Positions 52,233 to 61,800 of a DNA stretch of 64,000 nt are shown piece by piece. Position 1 is the stretch's first letter; the number at the start of each line of letters is the position of its first letter. The translations under genes were made by a program, and so were the position numbers. The stretch comes from UBA6265 sp964526965 (GTDB lineage Bacteria; Chloroflexota; Chloroflexia; Thermomicrobiales; UBA6265): positions 1 through 64,000 of the forward strand of contig CAZGML010000002.1 in assembly GCA_964526965.1 (NCBI GenBank), written 5' to 3'. Under the pieces are notes generated by a model. That model did no database searches and had not been told where the DNA came from. It worked only from the letters and a program-made list of their open reading frames with translations.

Positions 52233-55200
52233 GCGCACCTGGGCCATAACGCTTTCGACATCCTCCGCCCCAAGTTTGCCTTCGCGAATAGCCGCTGAGG
52301 CGAGTTCGATGATACGGGCACGGATATCGTGCTCGCGCATCTGCGTACCCTGGGCGACATACCCCTCGGAGATAATCCACAGCTCAAACGCTTCAAGCGG
52401 CTTCTCCGCCATGGGCGGATCGTCCATCGTCTGCAAGGTCTCCAGCAATCGATGGCCGTCGTTATCCACATCGGCCTGAAGCTGCTGCATCTCCTCCAGG
52501 GCAACGGCATCAATCATCTCGGCCTCGCCGAGGATACCTGTCGGCATAGGACGCGCCCGACCAATGCGCCACATATGCACAGCGTCATCCAGCAGTCTCG
52601 CCCGGAGGTGGACTCCCTCCAGCCTTGATTGAATGTCCGGATGAATCAACTGCAGGCGTTCCGGATTGGTGCGCTCCAGCGATTCCAGTTGCCCGAGCGT
52701 CACGATATCCTCCTGTAACAGCGCGTGCACGATGTCTGGCTCTGGAAGAACATGCCACAAGTGAGTGCTACCAATGCTGGATGCCCAGGGATCGATAGCC
52801 GGAATGCGCATGGCAGCCGCCCAGGTTTCTGGATCGTAATCGGCGGGGGAGGGGAGTGATGGCTGCTCGGCGACGCTCGGTTCCGGAATTGGCAGGCGGT
52901 CAAAGCCGGCATCTCGCCGCACTTCCGCAAGCTCCACGACCTTTACTTGCGGACGTTCGTCTTCCGGCAGCGATTCGACTCGCTGCATCCAGCGGGCAAC
53001 CTCATCGCCCTGGGCGGTGAAGTAAAAGACCTGCCGCCCATGTCGGCAGATATCGATGGCCGCGTCGATGATTGCGCTGGCGCGGAATTCGTCGCTGTTA
53101 CCAAGTGTTTCGTCCAGAATTACCGGCAGCTTCGGCCCGACTTCCACGTTCTCCACAAAGGCGAGGCGAATGGCCATGAGCAACTGCACGCGTGTGCCGG
53201 AACTAAGCTGGTCGAGCGTGAGCGTGGATGCTGTGGAGGTATCCAGCGCCGTAAACTCCGGTGGCGGACCACTCTCGAATTGAAGTTCGTATTTGCCGCG
53301 GGTAATGATGGCAAAGAGCTCTCGCGCCCGGTGGAACACAATCGGCAAGGCTGCATCGCGCGTTTCTTGCTGAACTGTTGAGAGCAGCAGGTCGCCGACG
53401 GATCGCTCCATCACCCGTTGTCGCTCCTTGCCGAGCTTCAGGCGGGCACTATCCAGTTCAGCCAGGGCGACTTCGCGGTCGACTGAATGGGCAGCGGCCT
53501 GCTCCTGGCGGTTGAGCTCTTGCAGTTGTGCTTCGATCTCTGGCAGTTCGTCGGCGACCTGCTGTGCAGAGTCACGTTTGGATGTGAGCGTGTCCACATC
53601 CATTTCGCGCCACTCTGGTGTCAGGCCAAGCGCCTCCCAGGCCTCATGTACCGCTGCCTTGCGCTCCTCAAGACGCTCCTGCGTGGCAACGAGCCGTGAT
53701 CGCTGCTGCTGCAGATCCTGCATCCCGGAAGTATCACCCGGCTGCAGACCGAACCGATGATAAATCGCATCCCGCTCCGCCTGGAGCGAATCGAGGGCGG
53801 GCTGGAGTGAATCGTCGATGTTGTGCTGAATCGCATCGCGCTCGTTGCGAGCTTTGTCGAGCTGTTCGATGCGGCGCTCGAGATCGTCGATTTGTTGTGA
53901 GAGTTCACCGTCCCCGAGTCCGAGCCCGTTGAGAATCGTCTTCACACGTGCTTGCAGGGTCGATTTGTCCGCTTGCAGTCGATCTCGCTTCGCCTCGATT
54001 CCGCGCACAATCGCGTCGGCTGCTTGCCAGCGGCCGAGGTTGTCGGCGAGGAGGCGGAGGCTTTCTTCCTTCAGGTCCGGCGCAATGCCGTATTTCTCGA
54101 TGGCGGCTTCGCGACGAGATTCGGTGTCGCGCCAGGCTTTGTCGAGTTCGGCGCGCTCCTGCTCCAGGTCTTGCCAGCGATCGGCCTTCTCCTGCTCTAC
54201 AAGCGCGACCTTTAATTCATCTCGCAGCTGGGCGAGCGTGTCGCGCACGTGATGGGTGCGCCACTCTTGCGGCTGGGGGAGGGGAAGGGTGCTGTAGGTT
54301 TCTTCCAGTTCGGCAGCAATGCGCGGCGAGTCGGAGGAGGTGAATCGCCAGGCGAGTACCACCACGATGACTCCGACGGCGGCAAGAATCCACCACAGCG
54401 GATCGACCGATGTGGCCAGAACGGCACCGGCCGCTGCAAGCAGCACACCCGCTCCGACACCGATCCAGCGTGAAACGCCGGCAGTCTCCCGCTGTTCAGC
54501 CGCGTTTGGGTGCTGAAGGCGCAATTGGAGTGTCTCCACACCCTGTTGCAGCGCCTCGAGATTTTCGGGTGGCTTCACACCGCCTAACCAAATCTCTACC
54601 TCGTCTCGCGCTGTCCGGCGGGCCTGGATCTTCTCATACGATGCAGCGATATCGGCGAACTCACGCATGCCGTCAGCGTCTACAGCGGCGATCTGTTCGT
54701 CGTTGATATCCGCCGCCACGCGATTCTGGTGGGCGCTGCGCTCGGAAATAGCGGAGGTTATCTCCCGATCAGTCTCTGTGATGAGGTCGTCGATCTCTGA
54801 GAGCTGCTCGTGCGTCTGGCGCAGTGATTTCAGTTGGTCAGCAGGGTTTTTCGCGTTCCCGATACCGGTCGCGTCCATTTGGGCTTGCCAACGATCTCGC
54901 TGGCGAGTGGCTTCGGCGATGCGGTTGGACTGTTCCGCCATGCGGCTATCGAGCTCGGCGATTTGCGCTGGCTCATCCCCTGTAAGAGACCGGACGGTTT
55001 CCGGGAACTCCGCCATTTCTGCCGCAACCGTTGCTTCGTCGGCTCGGCGACGCTGGTATTCCAGCGCGCTATCGATAGCTGTGATATCGCGAGCCGCAGC
55101 CCGGCTTTTCTCGCGACGGGAGAGCAGTTGGCCTCGACCGGCAAGCGTTTGTTGGAGTTCGTCTTCCCTGGCACGTACTTCTCGCAGCGCTGCAGTTGCC

Positions 55201-55730
55201 TGTTGCACATCGTTCGCGGCCTGGAGGCGCGGCGGAATGCTGCCATCGAACCCAAGCGTTTCGGCGACCTGTGGCAAATCGAACCCGCCGCTCGATTCGT
55301 TCAGGATCGCCTGTGCCAATGGTTGGTTCTCGCTGGCCAGGAGGTCAGGCAGGCCGAGAGAATACCGGGCGCGGTCATCCAGAGGAGCAATCAGCGGAGC
55401 CTCGGCAGGTTCGCCGTTACGGTTGCGTTGCACGTTGGCAGCGCTGGCTTCGATGCTCCAGTGTTCGCCATTGATGGTGAACGTCGCGGCGAGGTGATGC
55501 CCGCGCAGGGCACTTTGGTGTGGCCACAGTACAGATTGAATCGCCCTGGCGGTTGTGCTCTTTCCGCTGGCGTTGGGACCGAAAATGATCGTGATTTCCG
55601 GGCTGAGTTCATCCAGCGTGAATCCGGGAGAAATGCCCGGAGCACGCATAACGCTGATGCTGTTCAGCACCAGCGATGAGCGATCGTCTTCCTGGCTGCG
55701 GGCGTGCGTGGCAGGTGTTGCGTTGGTCAT
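52224..55730 (-). CDS. YhaN/Rad50-like membrane ATPase
   Basis: A 1168-residue SMC-type ATPase. Walker A is GPNASGKST (51-59). Long coiled-coil text follows, then two membrane helices at about 424-441 and 444-463, then more coiled coil. The ABC signature is LSSGTRVQ (842-849) and Walker B is ILDETLG (871-877). This order, with paired helices breaking the first coil, matches Bacillus YhaN. An extra C-terminal part (about 940-1168) has no recognised fold. Rad50-type partners normally work with a nuclease, here the upstream gene, which overlaps it by one base. Membrane-associated DNA processing or stress repair is likely. Confidence 0.82.
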   Translation of the reverse strand: MTNATPATHARSQEDDRSSLVLNSISVMRAPGISPGFTLDELSPEITIIFGPNASGKSTTARAIQSVLWPHQSALRGHHLAATFTINGEHWSIEASAANVQRNRNGEPAEAPLIAPLDDRARYSLGLPDLLASENQPLAQAILNESSGGFDLPQVAETLGFDGSIPPRLQAANDVQQATAALREVRAREDELQQTLAGRGQLLSRREKSRAAARDITAIDSALEYQRRRADEATVAAEMAEFPETVRSLTGDEPAQIAELDSRMAEQSNRIAEATRQRDRWQAQMDATGIGNAKNPADQLKSLRQTHEQLSEIDDLITETDREITSAISERSAHQNRVAADINDEQIAAVDADGMREFADIAASYEKIQARRTARDEVEIWLGGVKPPENLEALQQGVETLQLRLQHPNAAEQRETAGVSRWIGVGAGVLLAAAGAVLATSVDPLWWILAAVGVIVVVLAWRFTSSDSPRIAAELEETYSTLPLPQPQEWRTHHVRDTLAQLRDELKVALVEQEKADRWQDLEQERAELDKAWRDTESRREAAIEKYGIAPDLKEESLRLLADNLGRWQAADAIVRGIEAKRDRLQADKSTLQARVKTILNGLGLGDGELSQQIDDLERRIEQLDKARNERDAIQHNIDDSLQPALDSLQAERDAIYHRFGLQPGDTSGMQDLQQQRSRLVATQERLEERKAAVHEAWEALGLTPEWREMDVDTLTSKRDSAQQVADELPEIEAQLQELNRQEQAAAHSVDREVALAELDSARLKLGKERQRVMERSVGDLLLSTVQQETRDAALPIVFHRARELFAIITRGKYELQFESGPPPEFTALDTSTASTLTLDQLSSGTRVQLLMAIRLAFVENVEVGPKLPVILDETLGNSDEFRASAIIDAAIDICRHGRQVFYFTAQGDEVARWMQRVESLPEDERPQVKVVELAEVRRDAGFDRLPIPEPSVAEQPSLPSPADYDPETWAAAMRIPAIDPWASSIGSTHLWHVLPEPDIVHALLQEDIVTLGQLESLERTNPERLQLIHPDIQSRLEGVHLRARLLDDAVHMWRIGRARPMPTGILGEAEMIDAVALEEMQQLQADVDNDGHRLLETLQTMDDPPMAEKPLEAFELWIISEGYVAQGTQMREHDIRARIIELASAAIREGKLGAEDVESVMAQVRSW

Positions 55731-56917
55731 TAGTCAATCCCTCGTTGGCGCACAAGCGCATCGAGTGTTGCCCACCCTTGTCGGCGGAGCAGAGTGTGGG
55801 CGTCGACGGTCGGTTCCATGTCGAGAATCGATCCAAACACGCGTGCGTGCGAAATCGCCAACAGTTTCTGTTCGGTAGCAGTGAGGAGTCGGGCTTGTGC
55901 TTCGTTTAGCTCACTGCCAGAGTCCAGCGCTGTGATCAGCCTCGCGACTTCTCCGACCGGATCCGGGCGGCTCACAAGCGGCTCGAGATCGACAGGCGGG
56001 GTGGCGTCGATAGCGATATTATCGATTCCAATAGTCATGCTGTCGTGCTCGATGACGAGCATGCTCTCGAGATCTTTCGCGGTATCTGCAAGCGCCGGGT
56101 AGAGCCGGGTCGATCCGGTGAGTGTGATGTCTGCCACCAGTAAGTGGGCAATGCTGCCGTCCTGCCTGGCTGCGTTAGCGTAGTCGACAAGGTGTTCAGT
56201 GATGATGCGTTCGAAGGTGTCGAGATCGTTCGCGCCGCTGATGTCGATATCGAGGGATGCATACTCAAGACTGGCAAGAGGAAAGAATCGAGTTTCCCGT
56301 TCTTCTGTGTCTATCAACCATGCACCGTGTCGGCCTGTCTCATGAGGGGTGAGTGGCGCCGTTGAGCCAGGCTCAATGAGCAGGGAGAACTGGGGATTGG
56401 CCGTATCGCCCTGTAACGGATCGGTAAGAATCCAGACGGTATCTGGATGATCGACCTGCTCCAGCGTGATCGGATTCTCGACCGGAGTTTCATGGCTCTC
56501 CGCCAGCGCACCATCAATCACATGCACCGCGGGATTGCCCGTCACTTCCTTGCTCCTGGTGAAAACCGGATCCCAGTCGAGCGAGATATCGAGCCAGTGG
56601 ACAGCCTCGTCTGGCGCAAAACGGGCGAGGTTGTGTGGAGTGAATGCCCCGTTTGCGACTGCGATCACAGGGATGTCGGCTTGTTGGAGTTCGGCCAGGC
56701 CGTCAGTTAGCGGCCCCCACGGCTCCAGGCCGGTATTGGTGGAGGCTAGCGTTTGTCCACTCAGCAGCACCGCATGAACGTCATGCTGCACGGCGAGCGC
56801 TACCGCTCGCTGCCAGGCTGCCCGGGTAGAAAACGCTCGTGAATCAGATGCTAAGTGAGAGGGTATGCCACCTGGCGCACTGCCGAGTCGCAAATGGTTG
56901 ACAGAGAGGAAACGCAT
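55730..56917 (-). CDS. SbcD/YhaO-like phosphoesterase-fold protein without metal motifs
   Basis: A 395-residue protein in the place of YhaO, directly upstream of a YhaN-like ATPase. The sequence runs parallel to Mre11/SbcD phosphoesterases. The first motif DLHLG reads HLRLG in FLSVNHLRLG. The GDLFD motif reads SGQTLAS. The GNHD motif reads NGAFTP in IPVIAVANGAF. No GHxH motif is seen. All expected metal ligands seem replaced, so a nuclease is unlikely and a structural role with the ATPase is inferred. Its C-terminal half (HALLRRQGW..LDALV-like) is short. The start follows the normal MRFLSVNHL beginning. Confidence 0.65.
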   Translation of the reverse strand: MRFLSVNHLRLGSAPGGIPSHLASDSRAFSTRAAWQRAVALAVQHDVHAVLLSGQTLASTNTGLEPWGPLTDGLAELQQADIPVIAVANGAFTPHNLARFAPDEAVHWLDISLDWDPVFTRSKEVTGNPAVHVIDGALAESHETPVENPITLEQVDHPDTVWILTDPLQGDTANPQFSLLIEPGSTAPLTPHETGRHGAWLIDTEERETRFFPLASLEYASLDIDISGANDLDTFERIITEHLVDYANAARQDGSIAHLLVADITLTGSTRLYPALADTAKDLESMLVIEHDSMTIGIDNIAIDATPPVDLEPLVSRPDPVGEVARLITALDSGSELNEAQARLLTATEQKLLAISHARVFGSILDMEPTVDAHTLLRRQGWATLDALVRQRGID

Positions 56918-56998
56918 GGGCGGACCTTTCGCGGGTAGTCAAGAGCTTTGCTCGCACATGAAAACCCTAGCCCGATAGGTACGCCCATGGCAACACGA

Positions 56999-57565
56999 TT
57001 AATCGTCTGACCTCGCACCACGGATGCGAATTCCGAAGGCAATCGCAGCGATGCCTCCAAGAATCGCATAAATTGCGATCACCCAGATCAGGGAGAGCGC
57101 GCCGGCGCCCGGGAAGATCACCATGGCGAGGCCGAAAACGATGCCGATAAGGCCGAGGAGACCCATCGACCATTCCTTATCGATTTCCTTGCGCAGCCGG
57201 ATGGCGTGGATAATCGCGAGCACGCCGGTAACTATCGCGTAAAGTCCAATTGTGACAATAAGCCAAATTGCTGAGAAGCCCGGGAAGGCCACGATAAAGA
57301 GACCGAAGAGGATACCGGCAATGCCGATAACGATGACCGGCCATATGCGGTCGAACTTGTCGCGCTCGGCGATGATGCTAATAATGGCGAGAATACCATC
57401 TGCCATCAGCCAGATACCGGTGAGCCAGAGCATAACGGTTAGCGTGAGGCCGGGCCAGATCCAGGCGACGATACCAAATACGATGGCGAGGATGCCGCGT
57501 AGCACGAACATCCACCAATATTTGGACAGGATTTCCAGTTGTTCTCCAAAGGGTCTCGTAATCAT
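56999..57565 (-). CDS. DUF308/HdeD-like membrane protein
   Basis: A 188-residue membrane protein of six short helices in three repeats with FGIVAWIWPGLTLTVML and FGLAMVIFPGAGALSLIW motifs. HdeD-type proteins (DUF308) are linked to acid resistance, with no known transport activity. ATG 57565 follows AAGGAG at five bases. A frame to 57598 lacks a site. Confidence 0.87.
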   Translation of the reverse strand: MITRPFGEQLEILSKYWWMFVLRGILAIVFGIVAWIWPGLTLTVMLWLTGIWLMADGILAIISIIAERDKFDRIWPVIVIGIAGILFGLFIVAFPGFSAIWLIVTIGLYAIVTGVLAIIHAIRLRKEIDKEWSMGLLGLIGIVFGLAMVIFPGAGALSLIWVIAIYAILGGIAAIAFGIRIRGARSDD

Positions 57566-57678
57566 TCGAACTCCTTTGCGTCTTCGTAAGGCCGTCACAC
57601 ATCGTAACGGCGAATTGTATACACCGATCGTAACCGTTCGGGAGAAAAAGTGACACAGTGGGATTGATCTTGGCGGCG

Positions 57679-58989
57679 TTAGTCCTCAGGTTTTGCCGGG
57701 TCGACTGTGGATTCCGCGACCTTTCTCTCGCTGCCTTCGGCTGCCTCGCTGCGATAGTTGAGGCGTTCTGCGGCGGTATCGTTTCGCATGGGGGAGAGGA
57801 GCGTTGGGGAGTCTTCATTTAGGCGGAGGCGCAGCCAGAAGAACTCCGCGATCACGCGAATGATGGCGATCGTCGGCACTGCCAGCACCGCGCCCATAAC
57901 CCCGAACTGCTGGCCGCCGCCGATTACGCCGATGAAGATGAGTATCGGGTGAACCTTTACAGCGTTGCCTTGCAGGTTTGGCGTAATGAGGTTGCCCTCG
58001 ATCTGGTTGAGGGAAAGGTACAGCACACCGACTGCAAGCGCGGTTTGCCAGCTCACCGTGAGCGCCACCAGGAACGCCGGAATAAACGCCAGCCATGCAC
58101 CGATATAAGGGAGGATGGCCGTGATTGCCTGAACCAGCCCCAGCACGAGCGCATACGGTACGCCCAGGATCAACAGCCCGACGTATGCCAGGGCACCCTG
58201 AATCGCCAGCGAGAGCACCTGTGCACCGAGATAGCGACTGAGCGAGTAGCCCAGGGTATCCCACAGCACTTGTGCATCTACGCGATAGGCCGGTGCCCAC
58301 AGCCGGAGGTAACTCTCGTAGAACTTCGGGATATCGACGAGTAGGTATATCGCTACAAACACCACGCCGAAGGCGGTGATGAAGAGACCAACCGACGCCG
58401 TGAGCGTGCCAATGAGGTTATTCAGCGCGGTTACACTGAGCGACTGTGCGGCGTTGAGCAGCCCGCTTTGTGCGTCATCGATGATCTCATCGGGCTGTTG
58501 TTCGATCCATCCCCGGTTATACAGGTCAGTTAGCGCATCACGTGTGTAGCTCACCACCGTTTCGGTTAAAGACGGCAAGGCGGAAACGAACTGCGAAATC
58601 TCATTGACCAGCAGGGGGATTGCCAGCGCGAGCAGGAAGACCGTTGCGGCCAGCAACGCCACCGTAACGATGAGAATCGATAGTCGTCGCGAAACCACAC
58701 GCTGTAGCAGTCGAACCGGAAAGCTCAAAATCAAAGCAAGCGTGGCGCCGAGCAGCACCGTGCTGACAATGGTGGGAAAACTCTGGACAATGAGGGCGAA
58801 GACAATCAGGATCGCCGCCATGATAACCAGGCGGGTGCGATGAGAAATGTAGATAGGCGTTGGTTCTGACATCTGCTCCGGCGCCGAGTTACGACGCGCG
58901 GTGCGGCGCCGGTAGGTCCACCGGGGCCTCTTCAGCTTTTTGCCGTCCGAAGCCGGGTCAAGCTCTTCTGTATGGTCAGACTCCGACAT
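57679..58989 (-). CDS. AI-2E-family transporter (PerM-like)
   Basis: A 436-residue membrane protein. It has the usual N-terminal helices (LVIMAAILIVFALIVQSFPT), then a variable external part, then LYLSLNQIEGNLITPNLQGN and the IGGGQQFGVMGAVLAVP pattern of the AI-2E/PerM family, with eight helices in all. Members export signalling or other molecules or act as channels; the substrate is unknown. Both ends are long, polar and charged. The MFS gene stops 13 bases upstream on the same strand, so the two are probably co-transcribed. Confidence 0.88.
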   Translation of the reverse strand: MSESDHTEELDPASDGKKLKRPRWTYRRRTARRNSAPEQMSEPTPIYISHRTRLVIMAAILIVFALIVQSFPTIVSTVLLGATLALILSFPVRLLQRVVSRRLSILIVTVALLAATVFLLALAIPLLVNEISQFVSALPSLTETVVSYTRDALTDLYNRGWIEQQPDEIIDDAQSGLLNAAQSLSVTALNNLIGTLTASVGLFITAFGVVFVAIYLLVDIPKFYESYLRLWAPAYRVDAQVLWDTLGYSLSRYLGAQVLSLAIQGALAYVGLLILGVPYALVLGLVQAITAILPYIGAWLAFIPAFLVALTVSWQTALAVGVLYLSLNQIEGNLITPNLQGNAVKVHPILIFIGVIGGGQQFGVMGAVLAVPTIAIIRVIAEFFWLRLRLNEDSPTLLSPMRNDTAAERLNYRSEAAEGSERKVAESTVDPAKPED

Positions 58990-59002
58990 GTGCTTCCTTC
59001 AG

Positions 59003-60418
59003 CTAATCGAATGTGAGATTTGGGTAAACTTTACGGACGCGTTCCGGAACGACTGGTTCGAGATCCGGATCAAACGATTTATGAATGTAGCGCTTCCACA
59101 ATACCAAAACACCGATAGAAAGCAGCACACCGCTCGCAACAAGCACTTCTGGCTGGCCACGCAACTGCACGAGGAATGAGATGAGCAAGGTGCTGAACGG
59201 CATGACGCCGTTGAACGCCAGTGTCGCCAGGCTCATGACGCGGCCGCGGAGCTGTTCTGGCGCTGTTTGCTGCAGGCGCGTTGACAATTGCGTATTGGTG
59301 ACGCTGAAGCTGAATCCGGCGATCATGATGCCCGGAACGGCTACCCAAACATTCGGCGATAACCCTAGCCAAACCATGGAGACACAAAGACCGGTGAGGG
59401 AGATTCGCATTCTCTTTTCAGCCGCCCGTTCCAGCCGGCTACCACGCAACAGCACTCCCGCACCAACCAGGGATCCGGCACCCAGTGCACTGAGCATGTA
59501 GCCCACCCATGCATCACTGCCGCCCAATACATTGGTTGTGAAGAGCGGCATGAGCACGAGCAAGTTGGGCGAGACGAAGAAGCTCACCAGCGCCTGCAAC
59601 AGGATCAACCCAAACGTCGCGTCGTTGGCGCGCACGTAGGACATTCCGTCTGCCAATTGGCTCAGGCTGGAGACTTTCTGTTTCGGCGCCTCGCGCTTGG
59701 GCACGATTTTGCCAAGTCCGATGAGCGTGAGCATGGGCGCCAGCAACGTGAAGATGTTGACGACGAAGGCACCAGCCAGGCCGATGATGCTGATAGCGGT
59801 CGCAGCGAGAGCCGGCCCTACAATGCGTGTGGCGTTGAAACTGGCCGAGTTGAGTGCAATGGCCTGTGGCAGGTCGCGCCGTGGCACCAGCTCGCTCACA
59901 AAGGCCTGCTGCGCGGGGAGCTCGAACGCGGAGATCGTGCCGGCGAGCGCAGCCAGAATCAAAATGTGCCAGTACTCGATACGATCGAACCCGATCAGCG
60001 TTGCGTAAATGGCCGAGATCATGCCGAGTGCGGCTAGCGAGACGATGACGATCCTGCGTCGATCAAAGCGATCGGCGATTACTCCGCCATAAAGGCTGAA
60101 GAGCAACATCGGTAGCGCGGATACGATACTGATCGCGCCGATGGCGAACGCAGAGGTCGTGATGGAGAGCACCACGAGTTGCATACCCACGTTTTGCATC
60201 CAGTTGCCGCCAAGCGCCACGATCTGGCTGGTCCAGTAGCGGCGAAACGGGTTGTGGGAGAGAGCAGCCGGCCACTCCATACGGCCAAGATGCGAGAGGT
60301 CTGGAAATCGACGTGTCCCGCCCTCAACAGGAGGCGCAGTGCGAAATCTTGGCCTTCGAAAGCGGCGTTTGCGTTTTTCTTGTTGCCCGTTGGGTAGGTC
60401 GCGTAATTCCTCAGGCAT
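59003..60418 (-). CDS. MFS transporter (EntS-like)
   Basis: A 471-residue major facilitator with 12 predicted helices. FRRYWTSQIVALGGNWMQ begins helix 1, and GGVIADRFDRRRIVIVS is the loop 2-3 motif of the MFS_3 (enterobactin-exporter-like) group. RLQQTAPEQLRGRVMSLATLAFNGV holds the motif of the second half. The short basic N-terminus is cytoplasmic. ATG 60418 has AAGGA about ten bases upstream. It lies upstream of the AI-2E gene. Confidence 0.85.
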   Translation of the reverse strand: MPEELRDLPNGQQEKRKRRFRRPRFRTAPPVEGGTRRFPDLSHLGRMEWPAALSHNPFRRYWTSQIVALGGNWMQNVGMQLVVLSITTSAFAIGAISIVSALPMLLFSLYGGVIADRFDRRRIVIVSLAALGMISAIYATLIGFDRIEYWHILILAALAGTISAFELPAQQAFVSELVPRRDLPQAIALNSASFNATRIVGPALAATAISIIGLAGAFVVNIFTLLAPMLTLIGLGKIVPKREAPKQKVSSLSQLADGMSYVRANDATFGLILLQALVSFFVSPNLLVLMPLFTTNVLGGSDAWVGYMLSALGAGSLVGAGVLLRGSRLERAAEKRMRISLTGLCVSMVWLGLSPNVWVAVPGIMIAGFSFSVTNTQLSTRLQQTAPEQLRGRVMSLATLAFNGVMPFSTLLISFLVQLRGQPEVLVASGVLLSIGVLVLWKRYIHKSFDPDLEPVVPERVRKVYPNLTFD

Positions 60419-60505
60419 GTGGCGGTGATCCTTGGAAGGTGGACGATCGGCGTGTATTACGCGCACGTGAAACGCATTATGCAGGAAGACTGGTGCGTTT
60501 GGTAG

Positions 60506-61672
60506 CTATTCCCCCTCTTGATCTTCGGATTTTTTGAAGAACGACGTTCGGTTTCGTCGGTTCTCAAGTGAAGTCGTAAACGCCGGCTTGTGCGATTCCA
60601 TTGCGAGTATGCCTCCCAGAATCGCCAGCGCTCCCGAGAACAACACCGCAACAGCGGCTACGAGGCTGATTACAGCATCATCTCCCCATTGCAGATGCAC
60701 AACGCCAGCAAACCAGATGGCCAACGTCAGCGCGAATAAACCATCCCGCAGGAAGAATGCGAACGCGGCCGCCGCCACAACAACCAGGAGCGTAAACAGC
60801 ACACTGGAGCCGCGCTCGCCGAACGGTTGGCTGGAGTAGTTCTGCCAGGAGAGCACTGTGAGCATCACGCTATAGCCAAGGGCAGCGCTGAGCGGAATCA
60901 TGGCGATCATGCGCTGGCGGATCGTCTTGATGCCTGGCCCCAACGCGACCATGAAATAGCTAACCGCAATAGCAAGAACCGCTATAGCCATGCTTACGAT
61001 ACCGATAAGTTCCCATCGCCAGTGCTGGGCGAAGATCCAGATGGTAGTCGCTGCAAGTCCAATGGAGATAAGTGGGCCGGTGAACTTAATCCGGGTTGGT
61101 TCCCGTCCCATAGGAAGCGATCCATAGATAAGGAAGACGGTCATTAATGGAAGCACTGCCCACCAGATCATCATCGCCCATTGCGCGGGGAGGAGGGGAG
61201 CGCCTTGCATCCGAATGGCTTCCCAGGTGGTACGTCCGTTCAGCGTTTGGGTGGTGCCAAACCAGGCAACGAGCCCGGTTGCCAAAAGGAAAACGAAGGG
61301 AGCTAACCCCCAAAGCCAGGGGTGCTCCTTGGTCTCTGTTTGTTTTGGGTCTTCGAAGCTGGTTGGTTCATGGCCCGCTGTGGGCAGCGCCGCGTTGATC
61401 TCGGTGGTCTCGGCGACTTCCTCCGGCGAGGGAGGTGGAGGAGCCGGGTTATTTGACTCTGGAATCTCATCGCCTGAAACCCCGGCCGGCTGCACCTGAG
61501 CTACTTCTTCCGGAACCTCGTCGCTAACCGTTTCGGGTGTGTCCGGGGATGGTTGCGACTCCGGCGCTGAATCATCAACAACCTCGTCTGCCAGCCAATC
61601 CGGCTCCGGCCCCAAATCCTGCTCTTCGGGTACGATATTCTTGGATGGTTCGGATTCATCAGCATATTTCAT
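60506..61672 (-). CDS. Membrane protein with acidic Pro-rich N-terminus
   Basis: A 388-residue protein. The first 115 residues are acidic and rich in Pro, Glu and Ser (PEPDWLADEVVDDSAPE, PPPPSPEEVAETT) and are probably disordered in the cytoplasm. The rest has about eight helices, including LWGLAPFVFLLATGLVAW and VISLVAAVAVLFSGALAILG. It has no transporter signature known to me. The end is basic (FFKKSEDQEGE). Divergent from the ABC exporter gene. Confidence 0.68.
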   Translation of the reverse strand: MKYADESEPSKNIVPEEQDLGPEPDWLADEVVDDSAPESQPSPDTPETVSDEVPEEVAQVQPAGVSGDEIPESNNPAPPPPSPEEVAETTEINAALPTAGHEPTSFEDPKQTETKEHPWLWGLAPFVFLLATGLVAWFGTTQTLNGRTTWEAIRMQGAPLLPAQWAMMIWWAVLPLMTVFLIYGSLPMGREPTRIKFTGPLISIGLAATTIWIFAQHWRWELIGIVSMAIAVLAIAVSYFMVALGPGIKTIRQRMIAMIPLSAALGYSVMLTVLSWQNYSSQPFGERGSSVLFTLLVVVAAAAFAFFLRDGLFALTLAIWFAGVVHLQWGDDAVISLVAAVAVLFSGALAILGGILAMESHKPAFTTSLENRRNRTSFFKKSEDQEGE

Positions 61673-61800
61673 GGTGCTATTGTATCCTGCCATGGTGCAC
61701 GTTTAATTGGGGGACAGCCGGAAATCTTCCGCGCCGGAATCCACGACACCACCCGGAATTTCCGAGCACTATTTTCAACAACTACACGGAGAGCATTCGT

